From positions 1,612,001 to 1,676,000 of the forward strand of contig NZ_CP121274.1 of the NCBI RefSeq assembly GCF_029639405.1: 64,000 nucleotides of DNA. The letters are read 5' to 3'. Positions within the stretch are counted from its first letter, which is position 1; every line of letters starts with the position of its first letter. Under the pieces are notes generated by a model that searched no databases, was not told the DNA's origin, and saw only the letters and a list, made by a program, of their open reading frames with translations. Of the stretch, positions 16,985-25,592 are shown piece by piece. The translations under genes were made by a program, and so were the position numbers. Origin of the DNA: Microbacterium proteolyticum. Lineage in GTDB: Bacteria; Actinomycetota; Actinomycetes; Actinomycetales; Microbacteriaceae.

Positions 16985-17100
16985 TTTCTCGACGTCGAGG
17001 CAATTCGCCTGGGGAATCTCGACGTCGAGAAAATCGCGAGCTTTCGAATTCTTCAACGTCGAAACGAATTGGCGCTGTTTTCTCTCGACGTCGAAGCACA
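16985..17100. repeat. array of four ACGTCGA palindromes at 30-34 nt spacing
   Basis: Palindromes centred on ACGT lie at 16988-16999 (CTCGACGTCGAG), 17017-17030 (TCTCGACGTCGAGA, 14-bp perfect), 17052-17063 (TTCAACGTCGAA) and 17085-17094 (TCGACGTCGA). The centres are 30, 34 and 32 nt apart, about three helical turns. The stretch is less GC-rich than its surroundings and lies between two convergent gene ends, just before a terminator hairpin. It looks like a protein-binding array or a degenerate 32-nt tandem repeat. Confidence 0.6.
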
Positions 17101-17120
17101 TTTCATCCCGCGAAGACGAA

Positions 17121-17148
17121 ACCCGCACGTTCCGAAGAACGTGCGGGT
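17121..17148. terminator. bidirectional terminator hairpin
   Basis: A perfect 12-bp stem (ACCCGCACGTTC / GAACGTGCGGGT) closes a CGAA tetraloop, between the convergent DUF1304 and hexapeptide genes. No strong T run follows. Confidence 0.6.
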
Positions 17149-17172
17149 GATGGATGCCGAGAGGCGTGAGCC

Positions 17173-17580
17173 TCAGGCCGCCAGACGAAGACCTCGTCGA
17201 TCGGTGGCGACGGCTTCGCCGTCGTTGATGATCTCGTCGTCGCCGATGAGCGAGCCGACCGCCACGCGGGCGTTCGATCCCACCTGCGTACGGACGCCGA
17301 TGTGCGCGCCCGCGCCGATCACCGCTCCCGCGCAGATGTGCGCGTGCGGTTCGATGCGTGCCTCCGGCCCGATCACGGCATCCGACTCGATCCACGCGCC
17401 TCTACCGACACGGACACCCGCCGCGATCTGCACTCCGGGCTCGACGTACGCGCCGTTCTCCACCAGTGCCGACGGGTGGACCTTCGCGCCGTGCGCGACG
17501 AGTCCACGACCGTTGACGTGCTTGCGGTAGCGCAGCGTCTCGCCGTGGTCGTTCTCGATGTCGATGTAGTTCTTTCCCAC
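17173..17580 (-). CDS. hexapeptide-repeat (left-handed beta-helix) protein
   Basis: This 135-residue protein has a beta-helix of imperfect hexapeptide repeats from about residue 25: VAHGAKVHPSALVENGAYVE, PGVQIAAGVRVGRGAWIES, DAVIGPEARIEPHAHICAGA, VIGAGAHIGVRTQVGSNARV. Such domains form trimeric acyltransferases or gamma-carbonic-anhydrase-like proteins. No clear acyltransferase His or metal triad can be fixed here, although PHAHICAGAVIGAG offers histidines. The GTG at 17580 is chosen because GGAGGGG lies 5-6 nt upstream on the minus strand and MxGKNYIDIEN is a sensible N-terminus. The C-terminal VATDRRGLRLAA leaves the helix. Activity is undetermined. Confidence 0.75.
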   Translation of the reverse strand: MGKNYIDIENDHGETLRYRKHVNGRGLVAHGAKVHPSALVENGAYVEPGVQIAAGVRVGRGAWIESDAVIGPEARIEPHAHICAGAVIGAGAHIGVRTQVGSNARVAVGSLIGDDEIINDGEAVATDRRGLRLAA

Positions 17581-17814
17581 GATCCCCTCCGACCGGCCCT
17601 TCGGGTGAGCCGACTTATGTGACAACCGATGCGGGTTCACTCTCATTCCCGTGCATGGTTGTTCGGCGCGGACGCCCGAGCGGATTCCCGCCGGACCACG
17701 GATTTTCCGTTGCGCCGGTTTGTCTTCCACCGTTGTCGCATGCCCGGCTCCACAGCAACGGCGGGTTGACAGCGGCGAGGAATCCGCTCTCTGTTCCCGC
17801 CGTGGATCGGTCGA

Positions 17815-17820
17815 TACGGT
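17815..17820 (+). promoter_or_regulatory. leaderless -10 box TACGGT for the gene at 17827
   Basis: TACGGT ends 6 nt before the ATG at 17827. The rest of the 246-base gap (17581-17826) shows a TTGACA at 17766 but no other clear signal. Confidence 0.4.
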
Positions 17821-17826
17821 GAGGGC

Positions 17827-18282
17827 ATGCCGTGGCGAATATATGGACCCGCTCTGATCGCGGCCCTGCCCCTCGGGGCCGGGATGGGCGCGCTTCTCGG
17901 GTCCACTCTCACGTGGACCGGTTGGGGCTCTCTCGGTGCGTTCGTCGTCAGCGGAGCGGTCTTCGGTGGGGCGAGTGCGATGCTCGGCGCCGCCGGTGCG
18001 ATCGTCGGTGTCTCCCGCGCGGTGCGACGAGGTCAGCACGCTGTGATTCCCGCGGCCGTCGCGGGGACGGCGGTGGGGGTGGCATCCCTGTGGATCCTCC
18101 TGCTCGCATATGTGGCGATCATCGCGGGGGCGTCCGTGCTTCTGGTGCTGGTGCCCGCCGTCCTCCTGGGCGCACTGGCATCGGCCGTGGCGGCTGCGGT
18201 GTGCGCGGCTCTCATGGCCGGATGCCGCGCCCTGGATCATCGACGCAATCCGCCGCCGCTCCTGCCCGGGGCCGCGGGGTGA
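17827..18282 (+). CDS. small integral membrane protein of unknown function
   Basis: This 151-residue protein is almost all membrane: about four hydrophobic stretches (ALIAALPLGAGMGALLGSTL, GAFVVSGAVFGGASAMLGAAGAIVG, AVVAGTAVG...SLWILLLAYVAIIAGASVLLV and LLGALASAVAAAVCAAL). Gly/Ala repeats (GxxxG-like) suggest tight helix packing. There is a short basic loop SRAVRRGQH and a basic C-terminus CRALDHRRN. No known family is recognised. It is transcribed from its own leaderless promoter and converges on the nei gene with 1 nt between stops. A role cannot be assigned. Confidence 0.7.
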   Translation: MPWRIYGPALIAALPLGAGMGALLGSTLTWTGWGSLGAFVVSGAVFGGASAMLGAAGAIVGVSRAVRRGQHAVIPAAVAGTAVGVASLWILLLAYVAIIAGASVLLVLVPAVLLGALASAVAAAVCAALMAGCRALDHRRNPPPLLPGAAG

Positions 18283-18283
18283 A

Positions 18284-19060
18284 TCAGTCCGGTTGGCAGG
18301 TGGGGCACCAGAAGACGTTGCGTTCGCTCGTCGCCGACGCGCCCAGGGTGGTCGCACGGATGGGAGTGCCGCACCGTCGGCACGGTGCTCCGTCGCGCCC
18401 GTAGACCCACATGCGCCGGCCGGGGCGATTGTCGCCGGTGAAGGTGCGTTCGGCCCGCGGGAGGTTGGCGTGGATCATGCGATGGCCGAGCGCGATCGTG
18501 GCCGCCACGTCGATCTCGTTCGCCGGGGTGGTCGGGGCGATGCCGCGGACGAACAGCAGTTCGTTCGCGTAGACGTTGCCGAAGCCGGCCACGTTCCGCT
18601 GGTCGAGGAGAGCGACGTGCGCGGCGCGCGTGTCAGACGAGACCCGACGCACGGCCTCGGCCGCGTTCCAGTCGGGACCGAGCAGGTCGGGACCCAGGTG
18701 CCCGACGACTCGGTCTTCGTCGGCGGTCGGCAGCACCTCGACCATCGCGAGGTCGAACCCGACGGTGTCGGCACCCGTGACCCCGACGATCGCCCGCGCT
18801 TTGAACGCCGGACGGCGCCACCGCTCGCCCGGGCGGTACACGTCCCACCGGCCCTCCATCTTGAGGTGCGAGTGGAGGGTGTAGGCGCCGATGCGTTCGA
18901 GCAGGTGCTTCCCGCGCGCGACCACCTCGTGCACCGTCTCGCCGCGGAGGTCGGCGGTGGCGCTTCCCGGAACGCGGATGTCGAACCTCGTCACCTCGCG
19001 GCCGGCGAGCGCGGCGGAGAGCTTCGCGGCCGCGCGGTGGACGGTGTCGCCCTCAGGCAC
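18284..19060 (-). CDS. nei: DNA glycosylase/AP lyase of the Fpg/Nei family (Nei2 type)
   Basis: This 258-residue base-excision repair enzyme removes oxidised pyrimidines and nicks the abasic site. After removal of the first residue the protein begins P-E-G-D-T-V-H-R, giving the catalytic N-terminal Pro and Glu of the Nei branch. The helix-two-turn-helix region is LLDQRNVAGFGNVYANELLF, and the C-terminal zinc finger is CRRCGTPIRATTLGAS...FWCPTCQ with four cysteines. The GTG at 19060 is required to expose the Pro. The start lies inside the 3' end of the lhr helicase gene (8-nt overlap), so the two are coupled. The same lhr-nei neighbourhood is known in Mycobacterium tuberculosis. Confidence 0.92.
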   Translation of the reverse strand: MPEGDTVHRAAAKLSAALAGREVTRFDIRVPGSATADLRGETVHEVVARGKHLLERIGAYTLHSHLKMEGRWDVYRPGERWRRPAFKARAIVGVTGADTVGFDLAMVEVLPTADEDRVVGHLGPDLLGPDWNAAEAVRRVSSDTRAAHVALLDQRNVAGFGNVYANELLFVRGIAPTTPANEIDVAATIALGHRMIHANLPRAERTFTGDNRPGRRMWVYGRDGAPCRRCGTPIRATTLGASATSERNVFWCPTCQPD

Positions 19061-22000
19061 GGGCGGCCTCGCGGAGCGTGTCACCGGCGGTCTGGCGCCG
19101 CAGCGTGAGCCCGCGCGGCGACTCGACGAACCCGGCCTCGCGGAGGGCCCGGCCGACGGCCGTGCCGTACACGAACTCGCCGTTGACCTGCTCGACCGTC
19201 AGGGCGTCGAGTCGGCGGCGACGCGAGGTCTCGGCCATGTCGCGCGCGGCCGCCTGCAACCGCGCCTCGTCGTCGGTGAACGCCAGCGCGCTGCGCCCGC
19301 CCCGCTCGAGGTACAGCGTCAGCTCGCCGTCGACGAGCACGACCAGACCGCCCGCCTTGCGTCCCGGGCGGTGGGTCACCCCCTCCAGCGCGGGCCAGCC
19401 GAGCGCCGCCCCATAGGGGTTGGCGGGGTCGGTCGCGGCGAGGGTGACGGTCCGCAGCGGCGGCGGGTCGGCGACCGCGGCGAACTCGCGGAGCCTGTCG
19501 ACGGTGGCCGAGGCCGCGAACTGGGCGGCACCGAGCTTCTCGATCACGTACCCGCGGCGGCAGTGCCCCGCCTCCTCGAAGCCGGCGAGGATGCGGTACA
19601 CCTGAGCGAAGCCGCCCGGCACACCCTCCGACTGCACGGCGCCGCGCGTCACGACGCCGTACCGGTCGAGCAGCAGGCTCGCCGTCGCGGTCGCGCGGGC
19701 AGCGGCATCCGGTTCACGGTCCGGGAGGAGCGACCAGCGTCCGCCGAGCGACGGCGGCCGGGGTGCCGAGGTCGGGCGCGGCAGGGCCGCTCCGCGGTAC
19801 ATGCGGGCGCGGGGCGCGCGACGGGCGACGCGGTGGGCCTGTCCGCCGCCGCCGAGGAGCGCGCGCACGGGAGCGAAAGTGTCGTTGGTGACCCGACCGG
19901 CCCAGGTGAGGGCCCACAGCGCGTCGTTGACGGACTGCTCGTTCTCGGCGCCGACCAGCTGCTTCAGCTGTGCGGCGAAATAGGCGCCGCCGCCCTCGAG
20001 CGCGGTGAGCAGGCGGGCCTCGAGCGAATCGGGCGCGGGATCTTCGGGGTCGTCCGGATCTTGCAGCGTGAAGGGTGCCGCCTCGGCGGGGTGCAGGGCG
20101 ATCCACCCGTCCCGCCCGGGCAGGGTGCCGTGCCCCGACCACACGACCTCGCCCGTCGCGGTCAGCTCGTCGAGCAGCGCGGGGGTGTAGTCGGCGACGC
20201 GCGAGGGCAGCACGAGCGACTCCCACGCGCTCGCCGGGATCGGGACGCCGGCGAGCTGCTCGATCACCGCGAGCACCCCGTCGACACCCTCGAGGGGCCG
20301 TGTGAGGTGCTGCCAGACGGGGAGGAACCGCGCGTACGCCGACGGGGGCACGGGCTCGACGCTGCCGCGGATCGCCGCGAGCGACCGCATGCGCAGGCGG
20401 CGGAGCACCTCGGCGTCGCACCACTCGGTGTCGTCGCCGCGGCCGGCGGCGGCCTCGGGCAGGAAGAATCCGCTCGACAGCCGCCCCTGCGACTCGAGAC
20501 GCTGCAGCGTGAGACGCGCGACCGCGACACCGACGCCCAGCCGCTCGGCCACCGCGTCAGTCGTGAAGGGGCCGTGCGTGCGGGCGTAGCGGGCCACGAG
20601 GTCGCCGAGGGGATCGGCCACGGGTTCGAGGAAGGCGTTCGGGATGCCGACGGGCAGGGCCGCGCCGAGCGCATCGCGCAAGCGCCCGGCGTCCTCGATG
20701 CCGGCGACGCGGGAGACTCCCGCGATCGTCACGGGGATCGCGCGCCGTTCCTCGATGAGTGCCTGGAGATGCGCCGAAGCCTCCTCCGACGACTCCCCCT
20801 CGAGACGTGCGGCCACCTCCGCGGCATCCAGGGGGCCGAGAAGGCGCAGCAGGTCGGCGACGCCCTCGACGCCGCGCGCGCGGCGGTCCGGATCGAGGCG
20901 CTGGGCCTCGCGCTCGAACTGGGCGATGACCTCGGGGTCGAGGAGCTCGCGCATCTCGACCTTGCCGAGGAGCTCGCTCAGCAGCGCCGGGTCGACCGAC
21001 AGCGCGGCCGCGCGGCGCTCGGCGAGGGGCGAGTCTCCCTCGTACATGAACGCGCCGACGTAGCCGAAGAGCAGGTCGCGCGCGTACGGGGAGGGCTGGC
21101 TGGTCGTCGTCTCGACCAGGCGGATCCGGCGTTCGCCGATCTGCCGCGCCACGCGGAGGAGCGCGGGGAGGTCGTAGACGTCCTGCAGGACCTCGCGCAG
21201 CGTCTCGAGGATGATCGGGAACGACGGATGCCGTCGGGCCACCTCGAGCAGCTGGGCCGAGCGCTGACGCTGCTGCCAGAGCGGCGACCGCCGGTTGGGG
21301 TTCAGCCGCGGGAGCAGCAGCGCGCGGGCGGCGCACTCGCGGAACCGGGAGGCGAAGAGCGCGGAGCCGCCGACCTCGTCGGTGACGATCTGCTCGAGCT
21401 CGTCGGGCTCGAAGACGAAGAGATCGGCCCCGGGCGGTTCGGCCGCGGCATCCGGAACCCGCGCGATGATGCCGTCGTCGCTCGCGACCGCGGCGCCCTC
21501 GACGCCCAGTCGCTCGCGGATGCGGGCGTTCACCGCCAGCGCCCACGGCGAGTGCACCTGCATGCCGTACGGCGAGTGCAGGATGATGCGCCAGTCGCCG
21601 ACCTCGTCGCGGCTGCGCTCGACGGTGAGCGTGCGGTCGGTCGGGAGGGTGCCGGTCGCCTCGCGCTGCTCGGCGAGGTAGGAGAGGAGGTTGGAGATCG
21701 CGTTGTCGTCGAGCCCGGATTCACGCAGGCGCTCCTCGGCCTTGGCGCGGTCGGCTCCGGCGATGTCGCGCGAGAACTTGCCGAGCGCCTCGCCGAGCTC
21801 GGCGGGACGACCGAGGCCGTCGCCGTGCCAGAAGGGCAGCTTCCCGGGCTGCCCGAAGGCGGGGAGGACGTTCACCCGGTCGTGCGTGATCTCGACGATG
21901 CGCCAACTCGTCGTGCCGAGGGTGAAGACGTCGTTCACCCGCGACTCGTAGACCATCTCTTCGTCGAGCTCGCCGACGCGGGCGTTCTGCGACTCTCCGG

Positions 22001-23705
22001 CGACGAAGACGCCGAAGAGGCCGCGGTCGGGGATCGTGCCGCCGCTCGTGACCGCGACGCGCTGGGCTCCGGGGCGGCCGGTGAGGGTGCCCGCGTCGCG
22101 GTCCCAGACGAGCCGCGGGCGGAGCTCGGCGAACTCGTCGGACGGGTAGCGACCCGCGAGCAGATCGAGCGTCGCCTCGTACGCCGATCGGGGGAGCGAG
22201 CGGAACGGCGCGCTGCGCTTGACCGTCTCGAACCACTCCTCGACGTCGATCGACCCGAGAGCGCACGCCGCGACGGTCTGCTGCGCCAGGATGTCGAGCG
22301 GGTTCTGGGGGACGGCGATCGCCTCGATCTTGCCCGACAGCATGCGTTCGGTGACGACCGCGGTGTGCAGGACGTCGCTGCGGTGCTTGGGGAACAGCGC
22401 GGCGCGGCTCACCTCGCCGACCTGATGGCCCGCGCGACCGACGCGCTGCAGGCCGGATGCCGCACTCGGCGGCGCCTCGACCTGGATCACGAGGTCGACC
22501 GCGCCCATGTCGATACCGAGCTCGAGGCTGCTGGTCGCGACCACGCACCGCAGGGTGCCGGACTTCAACTCGTCTTCGACCTGGGCGCGCTGCTCCTTCG
22601 AGACCGAGCCGTGATGCGCCTTGGCGAGGATCGCGGCGACACCGGCCGAGGACCCGGCCTGCGCCATCATCGTGGCCGGGACCGTCGGCTCGGGAACGTC
22701 GATGCCCTGCCGCTCGGCGTAGATCTCGTTCAGACGCCCGGTCAGGCGCTCGGCGAGTCGGCGGGAGTTGGCGAAGACGATGGTCGAGCGGCGCTCGAGG
22801 ATGCGATCGACGATCGCCTCCTCGACGTGCGGCCACACCGAGCCGGACACCTCGGTGCTCTCGGGCCGCTCGGAGAACCACTCGCCGTCGGTCGGGTCGT
22901 CGGGAGCGGGGCTGCCGGGCGGGGGCGGGGGATTGAGCATGTCGTCCACCGGCACGACGACCGACAGGTCGAAGGCCTTGGTCGCCCGCGGGGCCACGAT
23001 GTCGACGGGCTGGGAACCGCCGAGGAAGCGGGCCACCTCGTCGATCGGGCGCACGGTCGCCGAGAGCCCGATGCGCTGCGCCGGGGCGTCGAGGAGCGCG
23101 TCGAGCCGTTCGAGGCTCACCGCGAGGTGCGCGCCGCGCTTGGTCGCGGCGACCGCGTGGACCTCGTCAATGATGACCGTGTGCACCCCGCGCAGAGTCT
23201 CGGCGGCCTGGCTCGTGAGCATGAGGTACAGCGACTCGGGGGTCGTGATGAGGATATCGGGCGGATCGGAGACGAGCTTGCGGCGATCGCTCGAGGTCGT
23301 GTCACCCGAGCGCACGCCCACCGTGACCGCCTGGACGTCGATCCCGAGCCGCCGCGCGGACTGCCCGATCCCGACGAGCGGCGAACGCAGGTTCCGCTCG
23401 ACGTCGACGCCGAGGGCCTTCAGCGGCGAGATGTAGAGGATGCGGGTGCGCGTGGGCGTCTTCTTCGCGCCGCGGCGCGGGGGAGTGGCATCTGCGACCT
23501 CGGGCGCCTTCTCGCGGAAGACGCGGTCGATCGCGAACAGGAAGGCCGAGAGCGTCTTGCCCGATCCGGTGGGCGCGACGACCAGGGCGTTGCGACCGGA
23601 TGCCACGGACTCCCACGCGCCCTTCTGAGCCGTGGTGGGCGCCGAGAACGCACCGCGGAACCAGTCCTGCGTCGCAGGACCGAACCTGTCGAGTACGTCG
23701 GCCAT
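19053..23705 (-). CDS. lhr: Lhr-type ATP-dependent DNA helicase
   Basis: This 1550-residue superfamily 2 helicase is of the Lhr type, a 3'-5' translocase used in DNA repair. The first RecA domain has SAPTTAQKGAWESVASGRNALVVAPTGSGKTLSAF (Walker A), VIIDEVHAVAATKRGAHL (DEVH) and IGLSATVRPIDEV. The second has STIVFANSRRLAERL, CVVATSSLELGIDMGAVD and QRVGRAGHQVGE. A winged-helix and the Lhr core follow, and then a long C-terminal domain ending near residue 1550, as in full-length bacterial Lhr; the C-terminal domain of the E. coli enzyme has been reported as a uracil glycosylase. Length is normal. It is first in an operon with nei, and a purine-rich GGGGGAGG precedes the ATG. Confidence 0.92.
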   Translation of the reverse strand: MADVLDRFGPATQDWFRGAFSAPTTAQKGAWESVASGRNALVVAPTGSGKTLSAFLFAIDRVFREKAPEVADATPPRRGAKKTPTRTRILYISPLKALGVDVERNLRSPLVGIGQSARRLGIDVQAVTVGVRSGDTTSSDRRKLVSDPPDILITTPESLYLMLTSQAAETLRGVHTVIIDEVHAVAATKRGAHLAVSLERLDALLDAPAQRIGLSATVRPIDEVARFLGGSQPVDIVAPRATKAFDLSVVVPVDDMLNPPPPPGSPAPDDPTDGEWFSERPESTEVSGSVWPHVEEAIVDRILERRSTIVFANSRRLAERLTGRLNEIYAERQGIDVPEPTVPATMMAQAGSSAGVAAILAKAHHGSVSKEQRAQVEDELKSGTLRCVVATSSLELGIDMGAVDLVIQVEAPPSAASGLQRVGRAGHQVGEVSRAALFPKHRSDVLHTAVVTERMLSGKIEAIAVPQNPLDILAQQTVAACALGSIDVEEWFETVKRSAPFRSLPRSAYEATLDLLAGRYPSDEFAELRPRLVWDRDAGTLTGRPGAQRVAVTSGGTIPDRGLFGVFVAGESQNARVGELDEEMVYESRVNDVFTLGTTSWRIVEITHDRVNVLPAFGQPGKLPFWHGDGLGRPAELGEALGKFSRDIAGADRAKAEERLRESGLDDNAISNLLSYLAEQREATGTLPTDRTLTVERSRDEVGDWRIILHSPYGMQVHSPWALAVNARIRERLGVEGAAVASDDGIIARVPDAAAEPPGADLFVFEPDELEQIVTDEVGGSALFASRFRECAARALLLPRLNPNRRSPLWQQRQRSAQLLEVARRHPSFPIILETLREVLQDVYDLPALLRVARQIGERRIRLVETTTSQPSPYARDLLFGYVGAFMYEGDSPLAERRAAALSVDPALLSELLGKVEMRELLDPEVIAQFEREAQRLDPDRRARGVEGVADLLRLLGPLDAAEVAARLEGESSEEASAHLQALIEERRAIPVTIAGVSRVAGIEDAGRLRDALGAALPVGIPNAFLEPVADPLGDLVARYARTHGPFTTDAVAERLGVGVAVARLTLQRLESQGRLSSGFFLPEAAAGRGDDTEWCDAEVLRRLRMRSLAAIRGSVEPVPPSAYARFLPVWQHLTRPLEGVDGVLAVIEQLAGVPIPASAWESLVLPSRVADYTPALLDELTATGEVVWSGHGTLPGRDGWIALHPAEAAPFTLQDPDDPEDPAPDSLEARLLTALEGGGAYFAAQLKQLVGAENEQSVNDALWALTWAGRVTNDTFAPVRALLGGGGQAHRVARRAPRARMYRGAALPRPTSAPRPPSLGGRWSLLPDREPDAAARATATASLLLDRYGVVTRGAVQSEGVPGGFAQVYRILAGFEEAGHCRRGYVIEKLGAAQFAASATVDRLREFAAVADPPPLRTVTLAATDPANPYGAALGWPALEGVTHRPGRKAGGLVVLVDGELTLYLERGGRSALAFTDDEARLQAAARDMAETSRRRRLDALTVEQVNGEFVYGTAVGRALREAGFVESPRGLTLRRQTAGDTLREAARA

Positions 23706-23808
23706 GCCGACATCCTCCCCCGGACCTCCGACATCGGGCCGGGGTTGACGTTCGCCGGTCGCGGAACGACGGTCCTCCGCGGGGTCGGGCGGCGGCGCCG
23801 CTTCGAGG

Positions 23809-25404
23809 TCACGGCGCGCGCTCGATCAGCCTCCCGTCGCTCAGCTCCAGCCGCAGGTCGAGCCCGAGGCGGGCGAGGAACGCGTCGTCGTGGCTGACCA
23901 GGAGCACCGCCCCGCGGTAGGCCTGGAGGGCCGACACCACCTGGTCGACCGTGTCGAGATCGAGGTTGTTGGTCGGCTCGTCGAGCACGAGGAGCTGCGG
24001 CGGCGGATCCGCCAGCAGCACGCGGGCGAGCGCGACGCGGAATCGCTCGCCGCCGGACAGCGAGCCGACGGGGCGGGTGACCGCGTCGCCGCGCACGAGG
24101 AAGCGGGCGAGCCGATCGCGGACCGCGGGGACGGGAACGCCCGGCGCCGCCGCGCAGACGGCGTCGAGGACGGATGCGGCGTCGTCGAGGCCGTCGAGCC
24201 GCTGGGGGAGATATCCGACGTGCTCCACGCTGGCCCGGGCACGGACCGCTCCCACCGCCGCCGCGCCGCGCACGACGCTGTCGAGCAACGTCGTCTTCCC
24301 CGCGCCGTTGCGCCCCACCAGGGCGACCCGCTCCCGGCCGGTGACGATCCATTCGCGTTCGCCATTACCCAGGGAGAGGACGCGTCGACCGGGCGCGTTT
24401 CCCGGATCGGGCAGGTCGATGCGCACCACGTCGTCGTCACGGACGCGGGCCGACGCCTCGTCCAGCGCCGCGCGCGCGGCATCCTCGTTCCCCCTCATCT
24501 CGGTGCTCAATCGGCCCGCGCTCACCTGCGCCGCGTTGGCCCGGCCTCCCGCGATGATCTTCGGAACCCGCTTCTCGACCTGCGCCTTGTGCGCGACGCG
24601 GGCGCGGGCGGCGAGCTTGTCGTTCGACTCGATGCGTTGTCGTCGCTCGCGTCGAAGACTCTGCGCGGCGTCGCGCTCGGCGCGCACGGCGGCCTCCTGT
24701 TCGGCGTCGCGGTGCGCCCTCCAGACGCTGTACGGACCGCCGACGACGCTCAGGCTGCGGCCGTAGAGCTCGGCGGTGGCATCCATCAGCTCGAGCAGGC
24801 CCACATCGTGACTCACCACGACGAGCGTGCCCGGCCAGGCGCGGAGGAGCTCTCCCACCCGCGCACGCGCCTCGCGGTCGAGGTCGTTGGTCGGTTCGTC
24901 GAGCAGCGTGATGTCGGCCGCGCGGGCGCGCAGGCCCACGAGCGCCGCCAGCATCGTCTCGCCGCCCGAGAGCTCGCCGACGGTCCGATCCAGCGCATCG
25001 GATGCCAAGCCCACCTCGGCGAGGAGGGTGTGGGCGCGCGCCTCGACGTCCCAGTCGTCGCCGACGGCGTCGAAATGATGGGGAGCCACATCGCCCGACT
25101 CGATCGCGCGAAGGGCGGTCAGCGCCGTCTCGACGCCGAGGAGCCAGGAGACCGGGCGGCGAGGATCGGCCGCCAGACGCTGGGGAAGCATCGCCACCTC
25201 ACCGGATGCCGAGACCGTCCCGGACGAGGGGGTGAGACGGCCCGCCGCTACGCGGAGGAGCGTGGACTTGCCGGCGCCGTTACGGCCGACGAGACCGGTG
25301 CGGCCGGTGCCGATGGCGCCGGAGACGCCGTCGAGGGCGACGGCGCCGTCCGGCCAGACGACGCGGACGCGGTCGAAGACGAGAGAAGAGGAAAGGGAAG
25401 GCAT
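23809..25404 (-). CDS. ABC-F family ATPase
   Basis: This 531-residue soluble protein has two ABC ATPase domains and no membrane part, so it belongs to the ABC-F group that acts on the ribosome; some members protect against ribosome-targeting antibiotics. First domain: GRTGLVGRNGAGKSTLL (Walker A), VGELSGGETMLAALVGLR (signature), ITLLDEPTNDLD (Walker B). Second domain: RVALVGRNGAGKTTLL, VGSLSGGERFRVALARVLL, LLVLDEPTNNLDLDTV. The linker between them (about residues 215-290) is basic and helical, with AVRAERDAAQSLRRERRQR. The ATG at 25404 has GGAG about 7 nt upstream. A 188-nt leader holds a possible leader peptide, as is common for resistance ABC-F genes. Confidence 0.85.
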   Translation of the reverse strand: MPSLSSSLVFDRVRVVWPDGAVALDGVSGAIGTGRTGLVGRNGAGKSTLLRVAAGRLTPSSGTVSASGEVAMLPQRLAADPRRPVSWLLGVETALTALRAIESGDVAPHHFDAVGDDWDVEARAHTLLAEVGLASDALDRTVGELSGGETMLAALVGLRARAADITLLDEPTNDLDREARARVGELLRAWPGTLVVVSHDVGLLELMDATAELYGRSLSVVGGPYSVWRAHRDAEQEAAVRAERDAAQSLRRERRQRIESNDKLAARARVAHKAQVEKRVPKIIAGGRANAAQVSAGRLSTEMRGNEDAARAALDEASARVRDDDVVRIDLPDPGNAPGRRVLSLGNGEREWIVTGRERVALVGRNGAGKTTLLDSVVRGAAAVGAVRARASVEHVGYLPQRLDGLDDAASVLDAVCAAAPGVPVPAVRDRLARFLVRGDAVTRPVGSLSGGERFRVALARVLLADPPPQLLVLDEPTNNLDLDTVDQVVSALQAYRGAVLLVSHDDAFLARLGLDLRLELSDGRLIERAP

Positions 25405-25451
25405 GACGGGACTCCGGGGACGCGGGATGCGCGGACACCGGACCGTCCGCA

Positions 25452-25568
25452 TCAGCGGAGGGCGGCCGAGAAAACGGCGGGTCGACGGGTCAGCGCGCGG
25501 ACAGGGGCGCGGAAGCGTCGACGTTCTTCACCGGAGGAGACCTCGTTCTCGGGGACGGGGTTGTCCAC
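25452..25568 (-). CDS. possible leader peptide upstream of the ABC-F gene
   Basis: A 38-residue frame begins at GTG 25568 and stops 47 nt before the ABC-F start. The peptide begins VDNPVPENEVSSGEE and is then rich in Arg and Pro (RRRFRAPVRALTRRPAVF). A purine-rich AAGGAGA lies about 14 nt upstream of the GTG, rather far for a ribosome site. A small GCGGAC/GTCCGC stem lies between the peptide and the ABC-F gene. This fits a translation-attenuation leader, but the reading is tentative. Confidence 0.35.
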   Translation of the reverse strand: MDNPVPENEVSSGEERRRFRAPVRALTRRPAVFSAALR

Positions 25569-25592
25569 GATAGCCGCTCGGTCTCCTTCTTC

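Noticed and set aside
17052..17063. LexA (SOS) box in the palindrome array
   Set aside because: The dyads are centred on ACGT with TCGACGTCGA, not the actinobacterial SOS box CGAAC-N4-GTTCG, and they lie at gene ends, not promoters.
18891..23897. A plus-strand open frame of about 1670 codons opposite the lhr helicase
   Set aside because: It mirrors the lhr coding strand, and its protein is biased Arg/Glu/Leu/Asp sequence without domains, while lhr has all SF2 helicase motifs.
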